A stretch of 64,000 bases of DNA from Ostrinia nubilalis (lineage: Eukaryota; Arthropoda; Insecta; Lepidoptera; Crambidae). The stretch covers positions 7,130,001 to 7,194,000 of the forward strand of contig NC_087104.1 in NCBI RefSeq assembly GCF_963855985.1, written 5' to 3'. The position numbers and the translations under genes are program-made. Under the pieces are notes generated by a model that made no database searches, was not told where the DNA came from, and worked only from the letters and a program-made list of their open reading frames with translations. This document shows, one piece after another, positions 23,053 to 34,345 of the stretch (its first letter is position 1; each line of letters begins with the position of its first letter).

Positions 23053-24120
23053 GTATGTGCTCGGTAATCCTAGCACTACGCCGGCAGACATGCACCTGCG
23101 ATGTTTGGTTTGGACATCCGATGAATCGAACGCTCTCGATGCGTGGATGCGAGCGATTGCTTTTTGTTTGCGATTGCTTTTGGGATTTTAAAGTTTTTTG
23201 TAACACATTTACGTTTTTTCTTCTTTATTAGGTCAGTTATAGCACGGTGTTATAGATGACTCACGCTGAACTGTCCCACCAAACTCAATAGCAGGTGGGC
23301 GCTACCATCGTTCAACTATATGGTTTCTAACATGGCAAAAATCGGAATCAGGCGATCCGGTATTGACGGTGGCGCCCCGCTGACAATGTCATGGATAGAC
23401 AGTTCAGTATATTGGAACTATAGCGTCAAAAGTTCAATCAAAGTTCCGTCATGTCTATGTTATAATGTGAATAAGATTATGTAGTCAACTTTTTGGCCAC
23501 TTTGGGTGTCACTAACTATAGACACTAACTGTACGAGGTACATAAAAACTTCTGTTCCTTCTACAGAATAATAATTCCAATTATCATGCTTGTAATAATT
23601 ATCTGAAATTTTCAGCATGTATAATTGGCAATATTATACGAGTATTTTGACTGACACAGTTCCAACAACTATCCATTAAAACTTTCTGCCTTATTACACT
23701 GCCACCACGAAGCTCGGTGTTAATTAATGTTTTCGAATTTAATTAATTGAAAGGCTCGCCGAATTTCATACGCTTAGCTGCATAATTTTCGCCACGGTAT
23801 CTATTACTGCATCGTACGTACAGTCGTACAGTATTATAAAATCACCTTCGTTTAAGCTTTTATTAAAGGAAACAGGAGTTTAAAATTTAGTTAGAATAAT
23901 AATGATAAATAATAATAATGATAAAGCATAAGTAGTGTATAGGTGCTTGTTCAATAAACGGTTACTGCTGTATTATTTCAAAAGCAATAGAAAAAAAAAA
24001 ACCCATTTGACCCTTCAGTCATGCGATGTTACAATTTCATGGAACAACATGAGGATCATTACTAAGAAGTAGCGTAGCAGTAGTGATGACTTATACAAGT
24101 ATCGTAAGCTCGCATTAAAA
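23053..24120. other. Weak foldback at 23262-23415; otherwise nothing
   Basis: CTGAACTGTC near 23264 is inverted as GACAGTTCAG near 23405, with looser pairing further in (GGTGGGCGCTACC with GGTGGCGCCCC). This suggests an old MITE. The frame 23037-23231 is not supported. Confidence 0.4.
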
Positions 24121-24124
24121 AACA

Positions 24125-24535
24125 GCTTCTAGAATAGAGCAGCCTATTTGTCTGCATATTAAGAGAGCTAGAGATGCGGTTTAAAAACAGTAACTTTTAT
24201 TCCCAGCTTCAAACGTACCTCAACAAGCCCACCTGCACCTATTTTACACTGCCGAATGGTCTTATCCCCTCAATATGTATTTTTTTGCGAAATGTACCCA
24301 AAAGTATCGTAGCAGGGAGGTAGTCGCGCCACCTTTACCTAAGTATTTTTAGGCGGTTAAAATTTGTCTATTTAAGGTAGGTAGAGATGCGATTTTAAAA
24401 AAACAGTTTTAATAACTTCTATGTCCATCTTCAAACATAACTCTTCACCAAGCTCACCTATTTTACACCGCTGAATGGCCTTATCCCCTCAATATGTAGA
24501 TGCGATCGGTTATTAATTTGCGAAATGTCCGCAGA
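24125..24535 (+). repeat. Diverged tandem duplication, about 213 bp
   Basis: Two copies share AGAGATGCG, ACAGTTTTAATA/ACAGTAACTTTTAT, CTTCAAAC, CACCTATTTTACAC and CTTATCCCCTCAATATGTA in the same order, offset by about 213 bp. Confidence 0.8.
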
Positions 24536-25164
24536 ACCGCTCGGAAGCCCTTAAGCCTGCCGACCGAATTCCGCCGACAATGGACTCGATGTCGTGGATT
24601 ACCAGCCCCTCCCCCCCCTAGGTGTTCTGTGTAAATGGGGATTTAATTTCCCGTATCCGTAAACACAATGGGATACGTTTCGGTCGAGCGCGTGTCGGAT
24701 GCAGGCCGTCGTAGTTCTTCCCGGTTTTCAGTTTTCGTGTTTTATTATGAGAGTAGTGAGCGTGTGCTCTACGTGTTGTGATTGGATTTGTTTGAGACGT
24801 GTTCGTTCATCGTATCATAGCTGTATGTATGAGAATAACTGAAATTGGTGCCTACCAGACACTATTGTCTTATAATTAGGTATCTGCTGATGCTAATGGT
24901 CGCGGGACTTTTTGTCAAGGCATAATAAGCCGTTTATGATGATCTGCTACATAATTTCACATTATAGATGGAAATTCAGGTATTGACGGCATACAACCAA
25001 TGCCAATCGCTGTTTAAAACCATTATTGAAAACCCTTCTATGCAGGCTTTATACCTACATACGAAAATTACGACTAAATACCTATACGGTGAAATAGTAG
25101 AAGCGTCCATGTCTGTGCAGCCACGGCATAAGCTATGATATTTTAATGACTCGATTCCTATGTC
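24536..25164. other. No gene recognised
   Basis: A GC-richer patch at 24540-24740 contains a C-run (CCCCTCCCCCCCCTAGG) and a TCAGTT initiator-like string near 24727. An alternative promoter is possible but unsupported. Confidence 0.3.
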
Positions 25165-25318
25165 TTAAAAATAAGAAAGTCGCAAATAGAAATTCCTAAA
25201 AGCGCAGGTTCATTATACACGCCCAAATATGCGGTGAAACAATAGAAGGGCGCATGACGTTGGGGCCACAGTGCCACACGAGACGCGATGACGGCGCATT
25301 AAACGAATCCATTCAGCT
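25165..25318 (+). repeat. Direct repeat flanking SINE pair, copy 1
   Basis: Shares AAATAAGAAAGTCGC, GCAGGTTCATTATAC, GGTGAAACAATAGAAGG and GATGACGGCGCATTAAACGA with 25863-25998. Two - strand frames that look alike arise from this duplication and are not genes. Confidence 0.85.
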
Positions 25319-25579
25319 ACTAACCATCCCATATAGCTGTGTCTAAAATGATCTGCGTGTGGGTAATCTATTACGAGACTATGGTAAAAAAAAAGTCGGA
25401 AATACACTGGACCGCAAAGAAAAAGAGTCGAGTCGAGATTTCAGTATGGGAAATATAATAACTATGTCAAAATGTCGAATAATTGACGATTTAATCTGAG
25501 ATTAACATTTACATATACATACTCTCGTTTGGTCGAATCCACCCTAAGTTGAACTGTGTATCTGCTCTCATTACTAAAC

Positions 25580-25636
25580 TTATAATTTTAAATGACTTGA
25601 AAAGTCGAATTGCCTAGGTGGGAATCGAACCCACGA
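25580..25636 (-). repeat. tRNA-like SINE fragment, inverted relative to its neighbour
   Basis: The - strand reads GTGGGTTCGATTCCCACC then TAGGCAATTCGACTTTTCAA, the T-arm and 3' tail of the same family as 42602-42675. Confidence 0.7.
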
Positions 25637-25644
25637 ATATTAAG

Positions 25645-25815
25645 TTTAAGGGTAGTATTACCCAACATTGATTAAACAAATGGATTATACACTTGAAAAT
25701 TGACGAGTTCTCTCATGCCTAAGTAGCTCAGATGTTGGGAACAGTCGCCCGGGAAGCGAAAGGTCGTGGGTTCTATTCCCACACTAAGCAATTCTATTTT
25801 TTAAGCTATTTAAAA
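25645..25815 (+). repeat. tRNA-derived SINE with 5' extension
   Basis: The tRNA-like part (25716-25790) has an A-box-like TAGCTCAGATGTTGG, a T-arm GTGGGTTCTATTCCCAC with a perfect 5-bp stem, and acceptor halves TGCCTAAG and ACTAAGCA that pair. The 70 bp before it (ACCCAACATTGATTAAACAA, ACACTTGAAAATT) match the sequence before the tRNA-like part at 42602, so the repeat unit is larger than the tRNA head. It is not a functional tRNA gene: the D-loop region is changed. Confidence 0.75.
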
Positions 25816-25862
25816 TTTAGTTTGAGATGCATCTCTTAACACTATAAAATTTTAATAACTGA

Positions 25863-25998
25863 CCTAAAAATAAAGAAGTCGCTAATACGAGTAGAAATTT
25901 CCGAAAACACAGGTTCATTATACCGTGAAACAATAGAAGGCCCATGACTGTGGGGCCACACGAGACGCCGATGACGGCGCATTAAACGAATCCATACA
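25863..25998 (+). repeat. Direct repeat flanking SINE pair, copy 2
   Basis: Partner of 25165-25318, about 698 bp downstream, with small deletions. Confidence 0.85.
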
Positions 25999-26571
25999 GG
26001 GTGATTGATGAACGACGCAAACACGCCGCGCGGCTTATTCAATTTGCTGTCACCGCGACAGAATGCACTTTTATTATTCAGCTTCGAGTTCTTTTCGGTG
26101 ATGCGTTATGATATGCTATAGGTGCTGTAATGGAGTTTTAAAACAATTTTTAAGGAGATTACATATTTGAACGCACCTTTGAGGATAGCAGATTATTAAA
26201 TATGCAAGGATATTCAAGAACTATCTTTGAAAATGTTCTTGCGCAATGAATAGTAGGTATCGAATTAATCGAAACCTGTTTTGAAAAAGTGAAATAAGTC
26301 CTCTATTTAAAGTTCATGTCATTCATAAAGTAAGAACGAAAAATGGTCAAACATACCTATTCTCGTAGACTGGTAGTCTCTTACATAGACAGACAGTAGC
26401 AATAATTAACAGTGGAGGACCTCCTTCGAAATAAAAACTACCATAAACTAGGGATGATAAATACCAGCTCATAAATGCACACACTGCGCATAAGACATAT
26501 CGCTACAGCGTTACTCGAGCTGCCTTCATATGTCACCGTGACATATTCTAGAGTTGAATTTCGACCGGCTG
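25999..26571. other. No gene recognised
   Basis: Holds the near-palindrome ATATGTCAC-C-GTGACATAT at 26528-26546. Confidence 0.4.
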
Positions 26572-26650
26572 GTACAGTCGACAGCACATCAGGCTATACA
26601 TTTTCGCACCTATTGCAACTGAATAAGATACCTTAATCCGTGCGTAGTAT
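26572..26650 (+). repeat. Dispersed repeat, CAGTCGACAGCACATCAG family
   Basis: CAGTCGACAGCACATCAGGC with the following GATACCTTAA-like end also occurs inverted at about 42890-42960. This is a known common moth repeat. Confidence 0.6.
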
Positions 26651-26845
26651 CGTCACGGAGACGTCAACGGTACGATGACGATGCGTCAGTGTAAGGTGCA
26701 GTATCGTGTTTGTCCATTCCAGGTGACCGATCTACCAACGACAGTGACCGACCCAGATATATTGGAAAACTTGTCATTGCAAGGATGTACTAAGCTTTGG
26801 CTATTAAGAGTGCATTTCTGTGGGATTACATACATCGGCTCAATA

Positions 26846-26920
26846 ACTTACGGCCGTATTCACAAACATTACTATGAGGTCTCATAGTGCGCGTGGACGC
26901 ACAGCGTGTCGTGATAAGCT
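26846..26920 (+). mobile_element. MITE end, CCGTATTCACAAACATTAC family (truncated)
   Basis: CGTATTCACAAACATTACTA, GAGGTCTCATAGTGCG and CGTGGACGCACAG match the right half of the copy at 36732-36868 in reverse complement. No second end is seen here. Confidence 0.6.
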
Positions 26921-26932
26921 TGGCACACCATC

Positions 26933-27212
26933 TAGGTCCTAAACTAAGCAAAATCTTCCAAACGTACTTCTTACTTACGTAAGTCTTATCGATATTTTTT
27001 GATGCTGCAGCGTGATATTAATTGATGAGAGATTGATATGCATATCAATATTGTACCTTAGCTAACGTTTAACACAGGTTTTGGGTCTACTATTATTCAG
27101 AATTTACCGAAAGGTCGATTGTCTTTCTCTTTAATCCACACATGATGAAGAGTTGCTTATCAAGTAGGAATTAAATAATATTAAGTCCTAAACTAAGCAA
27201 AATCTTCCAAAG
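26933..27212 (+). repeat. Short direct repeats, TCCTAAACTAAGCAAAATC
   Basis: GTCCTAAACTAAGCAAAATC followed by TTCCAAA occurs near 26936 and 27184. They may mark the ends of an older insert. Confidence 0.6.
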
Positions 27213-29040
27213 CTACCAAACAACGCATGTACCGAGAATAAATAGTACGAGAAAACACTACATGGAGTCTAGCACGTGAATCACTATGCCACGCAGCTGT
27301 CGAAAATGTCAGTTACTTTCATTGAAACGGATAAAAATTACGAAAGACATGATACAACGACATTAAAGCGTTGCAATAACTTTTTATAGTGTTACAAACT
27401 TGCGAATTACGACATGTTGAGAATTTAATTTGTCACCAGATCTCCTTGATGCGATTATCCCAGTGTGTGCTAGCTTGTCTCGCGCCTTTATGGCTCATCG
27501 CACTGCCGGACAGAGGCGAGTAGAATTAACCAGAGTGCATTTTTATTGCATTCAGGACGGCTGTGGTCGGTGAAATAGTAATTTTGTTTCACACGTGTTT
27601 CGGTTGAAAAGGATTAGAGATATCAGCGACTGTAGAAGATGTTATGATTGGAAATTATGAGTCAAATATGTTTTAATTTAAATAAAATAATCGGAAGTTA
27701 GAAGCTATTGAATGTCTCTACATTATCGTCGATAAAGATAATTTATTTTCTGCTTAAAAAACAGTCGATAGATTTTCTTAACTAAGATTGAAAGTTATCA
27801 GTTCTACCTAAGTTTAAGTTAAGCCCTGTAATAGGTACATTTTCGTAGGTACCCTAAACTTTACATAGCCGAAACCTAGTTTTCAGCTTAATTAGTGTTT
27901 TGAGTATCATGTATCTCAAACATTTGATCGTATGCTTATGAACCTACGCTTCAATCGTGAAGCAACTTTTAATAACTTAAAATTCAAGTACGAGTATTAT
28001 ACTTTGTACCGTTCATCCGGGCGCACCTTCGGTAATTGTAACTTGATATCTCGCGCTCCTTATAAGTTGTGTAGCGCTGGCCAAGTTTGTAATAAGAGTT
28101 AGTGTCTGGATTGGCAACGGCTTAGTGGTGGCTAGGGTTGCCTGGCCGGTAATTATTTGGGAAATAACGTCCATAGAGGCTAGCTAAATTTTTAAACCGG
28201 TAGACAGTGGTGACTGAGTTTGGACTTTCAGGACTTTCCAAATGTCTATTCTCAAATATCTGACAAATTAAAAAATACAAGACATGTGAAGGCGGTGTAA
28301 GTGCAAAAGTTGGCATTACAGATTGTCAACTAATTAATTTAGTTCGAACAAAAATAAAGATCTTTTTTATTTTGGCTTATACAACAAATAGTTTTAAGGC
28401 AAGTATGCACAATTCTAAACATCATTCAATGCTAGACAGCATCGTAACTTAATATGTGGGTGAAAATACCCGCTTCTAGTTGATTAGAAAAATTTAACGA
28501 AAACGCAGATAAAATAATAGAGCCAACCCTACACCGCCAGATGCTACTTTAAAGAACTTGGAGTCGTTTGTTTGATTCCTCCAGTGCTCAGATACTTGCG
28601 AGGGCCACTGATACTTTTATTATTTCCTTATGGACTTAGTAAGTTGGTAACTTGTTCCCGATAACTGGGAGTTATTGCTTCTGTTGCGCTACGAATGATT
28701 CCATTGAAAGCACCGTGAGATGTTCAAAGTTAAGTACAGTTTGTAAAACATTTAATACTGCTTTGATAAAATTGTTTGTTTGTCGTACTTTTTTCATTGT
28801 ATTGCGTCAAGTTTTTCCGTAAGTAGTGACAAATGTTTATTTGAAATCGATTTCTGTAAGATATTCGTTAAGAAAAACGTTTGAAATCTAAGAACTTATC
28901 AATTAGTAATCAAAAACGTCGGTCACTTGTAATCTTTCATTAAAAATCACTCCTAAATAAATATGTCCTTATTCCAAAAAAAGCAGCCACGATCAGTAGC
29001 GGTCGGTTCTATATTGGCTCACATAAAATTCTAAGTCCTA
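27213..29040. other. No gene recognised
   Basis: About 1.8 kb of intron sequence. A frame at 28122-28316 has no motif. Confidence 0.4.
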
Positions 29041-29376
29041 TTCTTTGTCTTACTACCGATTTGTGTTCATAATAATTTCTCTTCATAATTTTATTTTTCA
29101 TACTTTTTTTATTCATACATTTTTATTACTACCATCGGAGCTCATAACAGTTAGTAATCATAATTTTTTTATCAATACTGTTACTACCAAGAACCATTTA
29201 AAATACATAATTTTTATTTTCAGATCTTTTTTCTTCATCACATTCATTGATCATATTGTTTTAATTAATAATGTTGTTACTAAGAACATACTTCAACTCA
29301 TAATGTTGTTGTTCAAAATAATTTACTTTATAACAGACATACTCGTATCTTTAAAAAAATCATATATAAGATAAGC
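29041..29376. other. Very AT-rich stretch
   Basis: Repeats of TCATAATTTT and TTACTAC-like strings produce a 109-codon frame of Phe, Ile and Leu. The frame looks compositional, not coding, although it lies inside what may be a non-autonomous element. Confidence 0.45.
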
Positions 29377-29720
29377 ATGCAGAGCATGCAGCATGAAAGC
29401 AAGCATGCAGCATGCATTGGTATCTCCTCTTCTCCGGCGCTGCGGGATGTGCAGCCCTTCCGCCCTTGCGTAACGAGGCTCAGGCACCCACGCTTGCTTC
29501 CGCAGCTTCGGCTTTTTGGATCGCCATCGGCGCCTTCGGCGCCTCGGCGACCAGCCTCAGCCGCTCCAGCTCACCCGGGCGCCTGAGCCTCGTTACAGCG
29601 GGCGAGGGCTGCCCTCCCTCCGCGCCTCCGGCTTTTAAATTACACTCTAGGGGTAGGGCAGACAAGACTACGTGGAGTCGGTTTTGCAGCGATTCGTTTC
29701 TGTCACGTTAGTTTTGTGGC
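29374..29720 (+). repeat. GC-rich island with AGCATGC run and inverted repeat
   Basis: AGCATGC is repeated several times at 29374-29415. A strongly GC-rich block follows, including CGGCGCCTTCGGCGCCTCGG. GTAACGAGGCTCAGGC (29470-29485) is exactly inverted at 29581-29596. Open frames on three readings (29377-29711) are typical of GC-rich sequence and lack motifs. The block ends in ordinary sequence near 29640-29720. It is probably an inserted element, of unknown type. Confidence 0.6.
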
Positions 29721-31230
29721 ACAAAATATTGCCTGTTTTGGACCATTTCAAATTAATTTAATGTTAAAATACGATTTAATACGAATATAGACATCATGAT
29801 TTTCAATAATATGGATAAATACACTTATGAGTAATAAATTTATGAAAATAAATATTAGGATACATCACATTTATGAATATTATAGTTATTTATTCGAATG
29901 ATTATGAGTTTCGATCATTAGTATAGAAAAATATATGGAAACAAATATTAGTAAAAACTAAGTGTGTGATTAGTGATATTATGAATATCAATGATTATGT
30001 TTTTAAATATGTAGGTTTTAAATTTTTTATGAAGAATGATCATTATGGTATCAAATTGTATGAGAAATATTTTCGGACCTCCAATGATAGGAATTGAAAA
30101 GTTATGTAAGAAAATGCGCTACCGTAGCGGTCATTTCCCGGTAAGCAGTAGGTACCATACTTTTCAAACTACTAAACTTTCATAAAACTCTTGACTACCA
30201 GGAAGACACCGACTAATGTTATCTAAGCATACCGCATGTGCCTACTTAATCACAATGTTGCCCCAATAATTATACTTATTTTGGTCAAATTATCGAAGTC
30301 ATATATTGTAAGACGTTTAAAGTAGACACGGAACGTAAAATCTCAGCTCTGTCGGAAATTCGACACCAACTTTTCAGACTTTACTCTGATAAATTCCTCT
30401 TGCGGTTCTTTGTCGATAATCATATTTCTCTTCCGATATCTATCTAATGTCTGGCTAAAGTCTGAAATCCGCGCTGGTTCTTTCCTTTATTATTAATCCA
30501 CACTCGATAGCCTCCGTCAGACGGCCCGCTTTATCGGGGATGATGAAAGTATGAACTTTTCTAGAAAGTTCTTTCCGCGAATTTAATTGAGAAAACTTAA
30601 TTTTACTACGAATAGTTTGAGATTAGATTGCAAGTGATGTAGAGAGATAGAGCGGCTAAAAGATTAGAACTGACCTGTCAGTAAAAAGTTTGAATTGCTA
30701 TGAATTGAAAAAGGAAGCTGTAAAAAATAGATTGTTACTGGCGACAAAAGAATTTATTTATAGTCAATAATTCGGGACGCTAAAATTAATATAAGGGGAA
30801 AAGATATTACAAATAACACAATTTTGGCTTACGAGCTTCCATTCTAATATTATTCGTAAAGTAATTAATTAATATGTACTTTAGTTATAAGCAAATGTTT
30901 GACGCAACCTGCCATCATAAACAAGTAGGCCAACTCTTAAATTTATAAAAGCATAAACCTTTGTTCATTAGAATTTATTACGTGGCGCGAACGCCATTAA
31001 CTCCTGTTTTAGTATTTATAAATTTAGTGTGAAGTGGAATTAAAAGCGTTTTGTTGGCGTCAAACAAATTTATTACACAGTAACACTTCCTGTTCAGTTT
31101 ATGATTTGAGAGGTTTGTGCGTGCTATTAGAAATACTGTATGTAGGTATACGCAATTAAATGCTGTGACTCTTCTTTGAGAAGAAATGAGTTAAATCTTG
31201 AGGTAAAAGTAGAGGTTGCATTCAAAAATT
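29721..31230. other. No gene recognised
   Basis: AT-rich, with no identifiable repeat ends. Confidence 0.4.
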
Positions 31231-31259
31231 ACCTTCTTTAAAATTTCGGTAATTTTCTG

Positions 31260-31860
31260 GCAAAATTTGGCGTTTCAGTTGTCAAAGTAGTATTTGGTAA
31301 TTCAGTTGTCAAAGTGGCGGTAACTGGCCACTTTACGGCTGCGGGTTACGAGCGCATCATCGGGCCCGCGATAATCATGTCGAGCGCTAACGCTGCTAAT
31401 CCAGTTTTCACTATGAACGAAGTATTAAAGCAAATTTAGAGTTAGGTGTTATTAAGACAAAATAAAATACACCTGTTGTTATCTGAAGTATACCCGCAGC
31501 AACTTGGCATATTTGGTAATTCAGTAGTCAAAGTGGCGGCAACTGGCCACTTTACGGCTGCGAGTTACGAGCGCATCATTGGGCCCGCGGTAATCATGTC
31601 AAGGGATGTGCGACTTTGATATAAAATATACCTAATGTTACCTGAAATTTACCCGCAGAATCTGGCGTATTTGGTAATTCAGTTGTCAAAGTGGCGGCAA
31701 CTGGCCACTTTACGGCTGCGGGTTACGAGCGCATCATCGGGCCCGCGATAATCATGTCAAGGGTCGTGCGGCTTTGATTAGCGCTAACGCTGCCAATCCA
31801 GTTTTCACTAACGAAGTATAGGCATTTTAGGGTTAGGTGGTAATTAATACAATATTAGAT
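31260..31860 (+). repeat. Three-copy local repeat with hairpin core
   Basis: Cores of about 90 bp start TATTTGGTAATTCAG at 31291, 31510 and 31668 (offsets 219 and 158). Each has a stem AAAGTGGC/GCCACTTT around an 8-nt loop, followed by TTACGGCTGCG, GAGCGCATCAT and GGGCCCGCG. Copies 1 and 3 share a further AGCGCTAACGCTGC and AATCCAGTTTTCACT tail that copy 2 lacks. Confidence 0.9.
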
Positions 31861-33478
31861 TTCATCGTTCGTAACGTTACGTCACGAATTCACGATACTG
31901 ATTTGGCACATTAATTTATTTGGTTTATCAAGGAACGTTTATGCTGTTCAATATTTTATTTAATATGCTTTAAAGTTGATGCACTTACTTAGAAAATATA
32001 AGTATAACAAGATTTAAAAGTGAATCGCACACACGTTAAAGTAAGTCCATAGTACCTAATCTTACAAATCCTTTCGATTCCGCTCTATGGCTTGAGATTC
32101 AAGGATTAATATTAATAATGAGGATATTATGTTTTAATAAAGGATTTCGTCCGTAACCAATAACATTTGACGGTAAAAAGGCTTTCAAAATGATAACGTT
32201 AATATAATTAATGACATTAACAAACCAGATTTGTGGTCTGAATCCATTTCATGTTAATGCACCTGTTCATTAATATTTTAAAAACCCTTTGTGACTGGCG
32301 ATGTTTTTATTATTCCGTGTAAGTACATAAAATGATTTAAAAGATAAAATGGTAGTCTGAAACTGTGCAGATATTGCATGCAGGTTGAACAAAGTAGCGT
32401 AGCGTAGTTTAATCCGGTAACGAAAAATCTCACGGCATAATATCGGGGCGAGTTTCCGATTAAACCGTTCCAAGCCGACAAGGCAATAACCGGCGCTTTA
32501 TGATAAAGTTAATTAGATAGAACATTCGTTCCCCCGAGCTAGTACACAGATGAGTCGGCCGGTCTCCTTTGAAAAACGCTAAGAAATGAAACGAAAATCA
32601 ACAGCGAGGCGCGTGTAGTGCTGTACCGGCTAATAGACTTGGTACTTTAGGTTTTGCAGTTTTTATTACTAATAATTTTATATCGAACACAAAATATTAT
32701 CTGACATTAACTATGGTATTCGCAGTGCAGCAAAATTCAATTGGGAACACGTATGCCACTGGTTATACGTTATCTCTGTGCATTTTTTCTTGATACAGTG
32801 ACTTAGAGATTTGCATACGTACCTAGGACGGTTCAGCAGATGTACCTATACTTATTGAAAAAGCTTATGAAATTGCACAACTCTTAATACTTTCAGTCTA
32901 TTATGCGCACATTTTAGTGTGAAACGGAATTCGAATATTCCTAAAATAAGAAACCTTTGTGTTGATTAACAGATGTGGCAACAAAGATGATTAAAGTCTA
33001 CAACTTAAACTGTCTTAGCGATTTAAAGGCGTTATAAACGATATTAAGGATCACGCAAATAAATAAAGTTAAATATTAATTTTGTTTTGACACGCTTCTG
33101 TTAGCCAGAAGTTAAATTAGGCAACGAACACAAATTCCTGACACTTGAAATTCGTTAAAAGTTGTTCCATTAATTGTATATCTTTCCAGATTAAAATTTG
33201 TTTTGTAACGCGAGTCATGTTTGTATAATGTACTCAACAAATCTCATAAGGATTCAGGACTTGAAATACTTATATTTAGACTCGGATTTCTTTGAAATTA
33301 TCATTTTTTATTCAGTCAGCGGGTATATAAAGCCGAAGTAGATAAGAATATGTAGTTCTGCAATTAGATTTATTCAACCTTGCAAAATCTTATCTAGGAA
33401 ACTCAAGTTCGAAAGATGCGTAAAAGTTTTATCCTATTTGTTTGTATTGTTGCCTATTTCTTCACCAACCGTAAAACC
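31861..33478. other. No gene recognised
   Basis: Two overlapping - strand frames near 32270-32481 have no motif. Confidence 0.4.
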
Positions 33479-33624
33479 CCAGAGGTGGAATTGTGTAAAG
33501 CAATCGTAATCATTTGACAGTTCATAACGTACGATAAAGTCAGTTAAACAAAGCGTTTGACAGAATAATCGTACGTTATGAACTGTCAAATGATTACGAT
33601 TGCTTTACACAATTCCACCTCAGG
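33479..33624. mobile_element. Hairpin MITE, perfect 54-bp arms
   Basis: 33482-33535 is the exact reverse complement of 33568-33621, with a 32-bp loop. The arm begins GAGGTGGAATTGTGTAAAGC. Extending outward gives CCAGAGG against CCTGAGG, one mismatch. No clear TSD was seen. Confidence 0.9.
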
Positions 33625-33739
33625 TTATAACGTATATTGAAGGACCGTCTCAACTTCAAGTTCAAAAATAGCAATTACACAGTTACCCGATTTGGAATCG
33701 CTTACCAAGAACACTGAAAATTAGTTTCACTAAGTATTG

Positions 33740-34345
33740 TACCCTTTGCGGCTGGACAAATCGCGTTGGAGCTAAGGCCGAGGCCACAATGGAGCTGGTG
33801 CACTAGGCGATAAAGTGGTGGTAGGGCAAGCTATATTTGAGACATGTAATAAGTGCCCTGAAAAGAGCTTTCATACGATTAAAATTTCAAATTTTCTATG
33901 CGTGGGGGTAACGCTGCGTCCTAAAGAAAGTAGAGTCAATCGTCTTCGTCTCTACTGTTATATTTGTGCGATGCTCATCATGTATGCGGGGTTTTTGTCC
34001 CTTAGTATTGGTAGTCTAATTACAGCTTGTAAATTATTTATGGAACATTATTGGTAGTGGTAACATCGTAGCTAGCGTGGGCTACTATGCGTGCAACGTC
34101 TCTCAAGTTTGGTCACTGTCTAATAAAATTAAGGATAAATAAATTGCCTGTACAAATAGCTGCAAGATGGACATAAAAAGTTACTTATGCAATGTCATGT
34201 CGAGACGTAAGTAACATGAGAAAAACATGGATTTACTCATGGAGCAGACCAACAACTATTATAAAGCAGTGCCGTCAATGTGTCTTGGCCCCAATGATTT
34301 TACCCTTTGCGGGCGGCACAAACCGCTGTGCGGAGTTGAGCGATT
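33740..34345 (+). repeat. Pair of short diverged repeats, ACCCTTTGCGG
   Basis: GTACCCTTTGCGGCTGGACA near 33739 resembles TTACCCTTTGCGGGCGGCAC near 34300, with CAAATCGC/CAAACCGC following. Frames 33815-34057 and 34192-34491 lie here but show no family motif. Confidence 0.45.

Noticed and set aside
24560..24780. Possible alternative promoter
   Set aside because: Only an initiator-like TCAGTT and a GC patch; no transcript evidence or downstream exon recognised.
29045..29374. 109-codon hydrophobic frame
   Set aside because: Composition of Phe, Ile and Leu follows from an AT-rich repeated sequence; no family resemblance.
29377..29711. Overlapping frames on both strands
   Set aside because: GC-rich DNA has few stops in every frame; no motif or splice signal.
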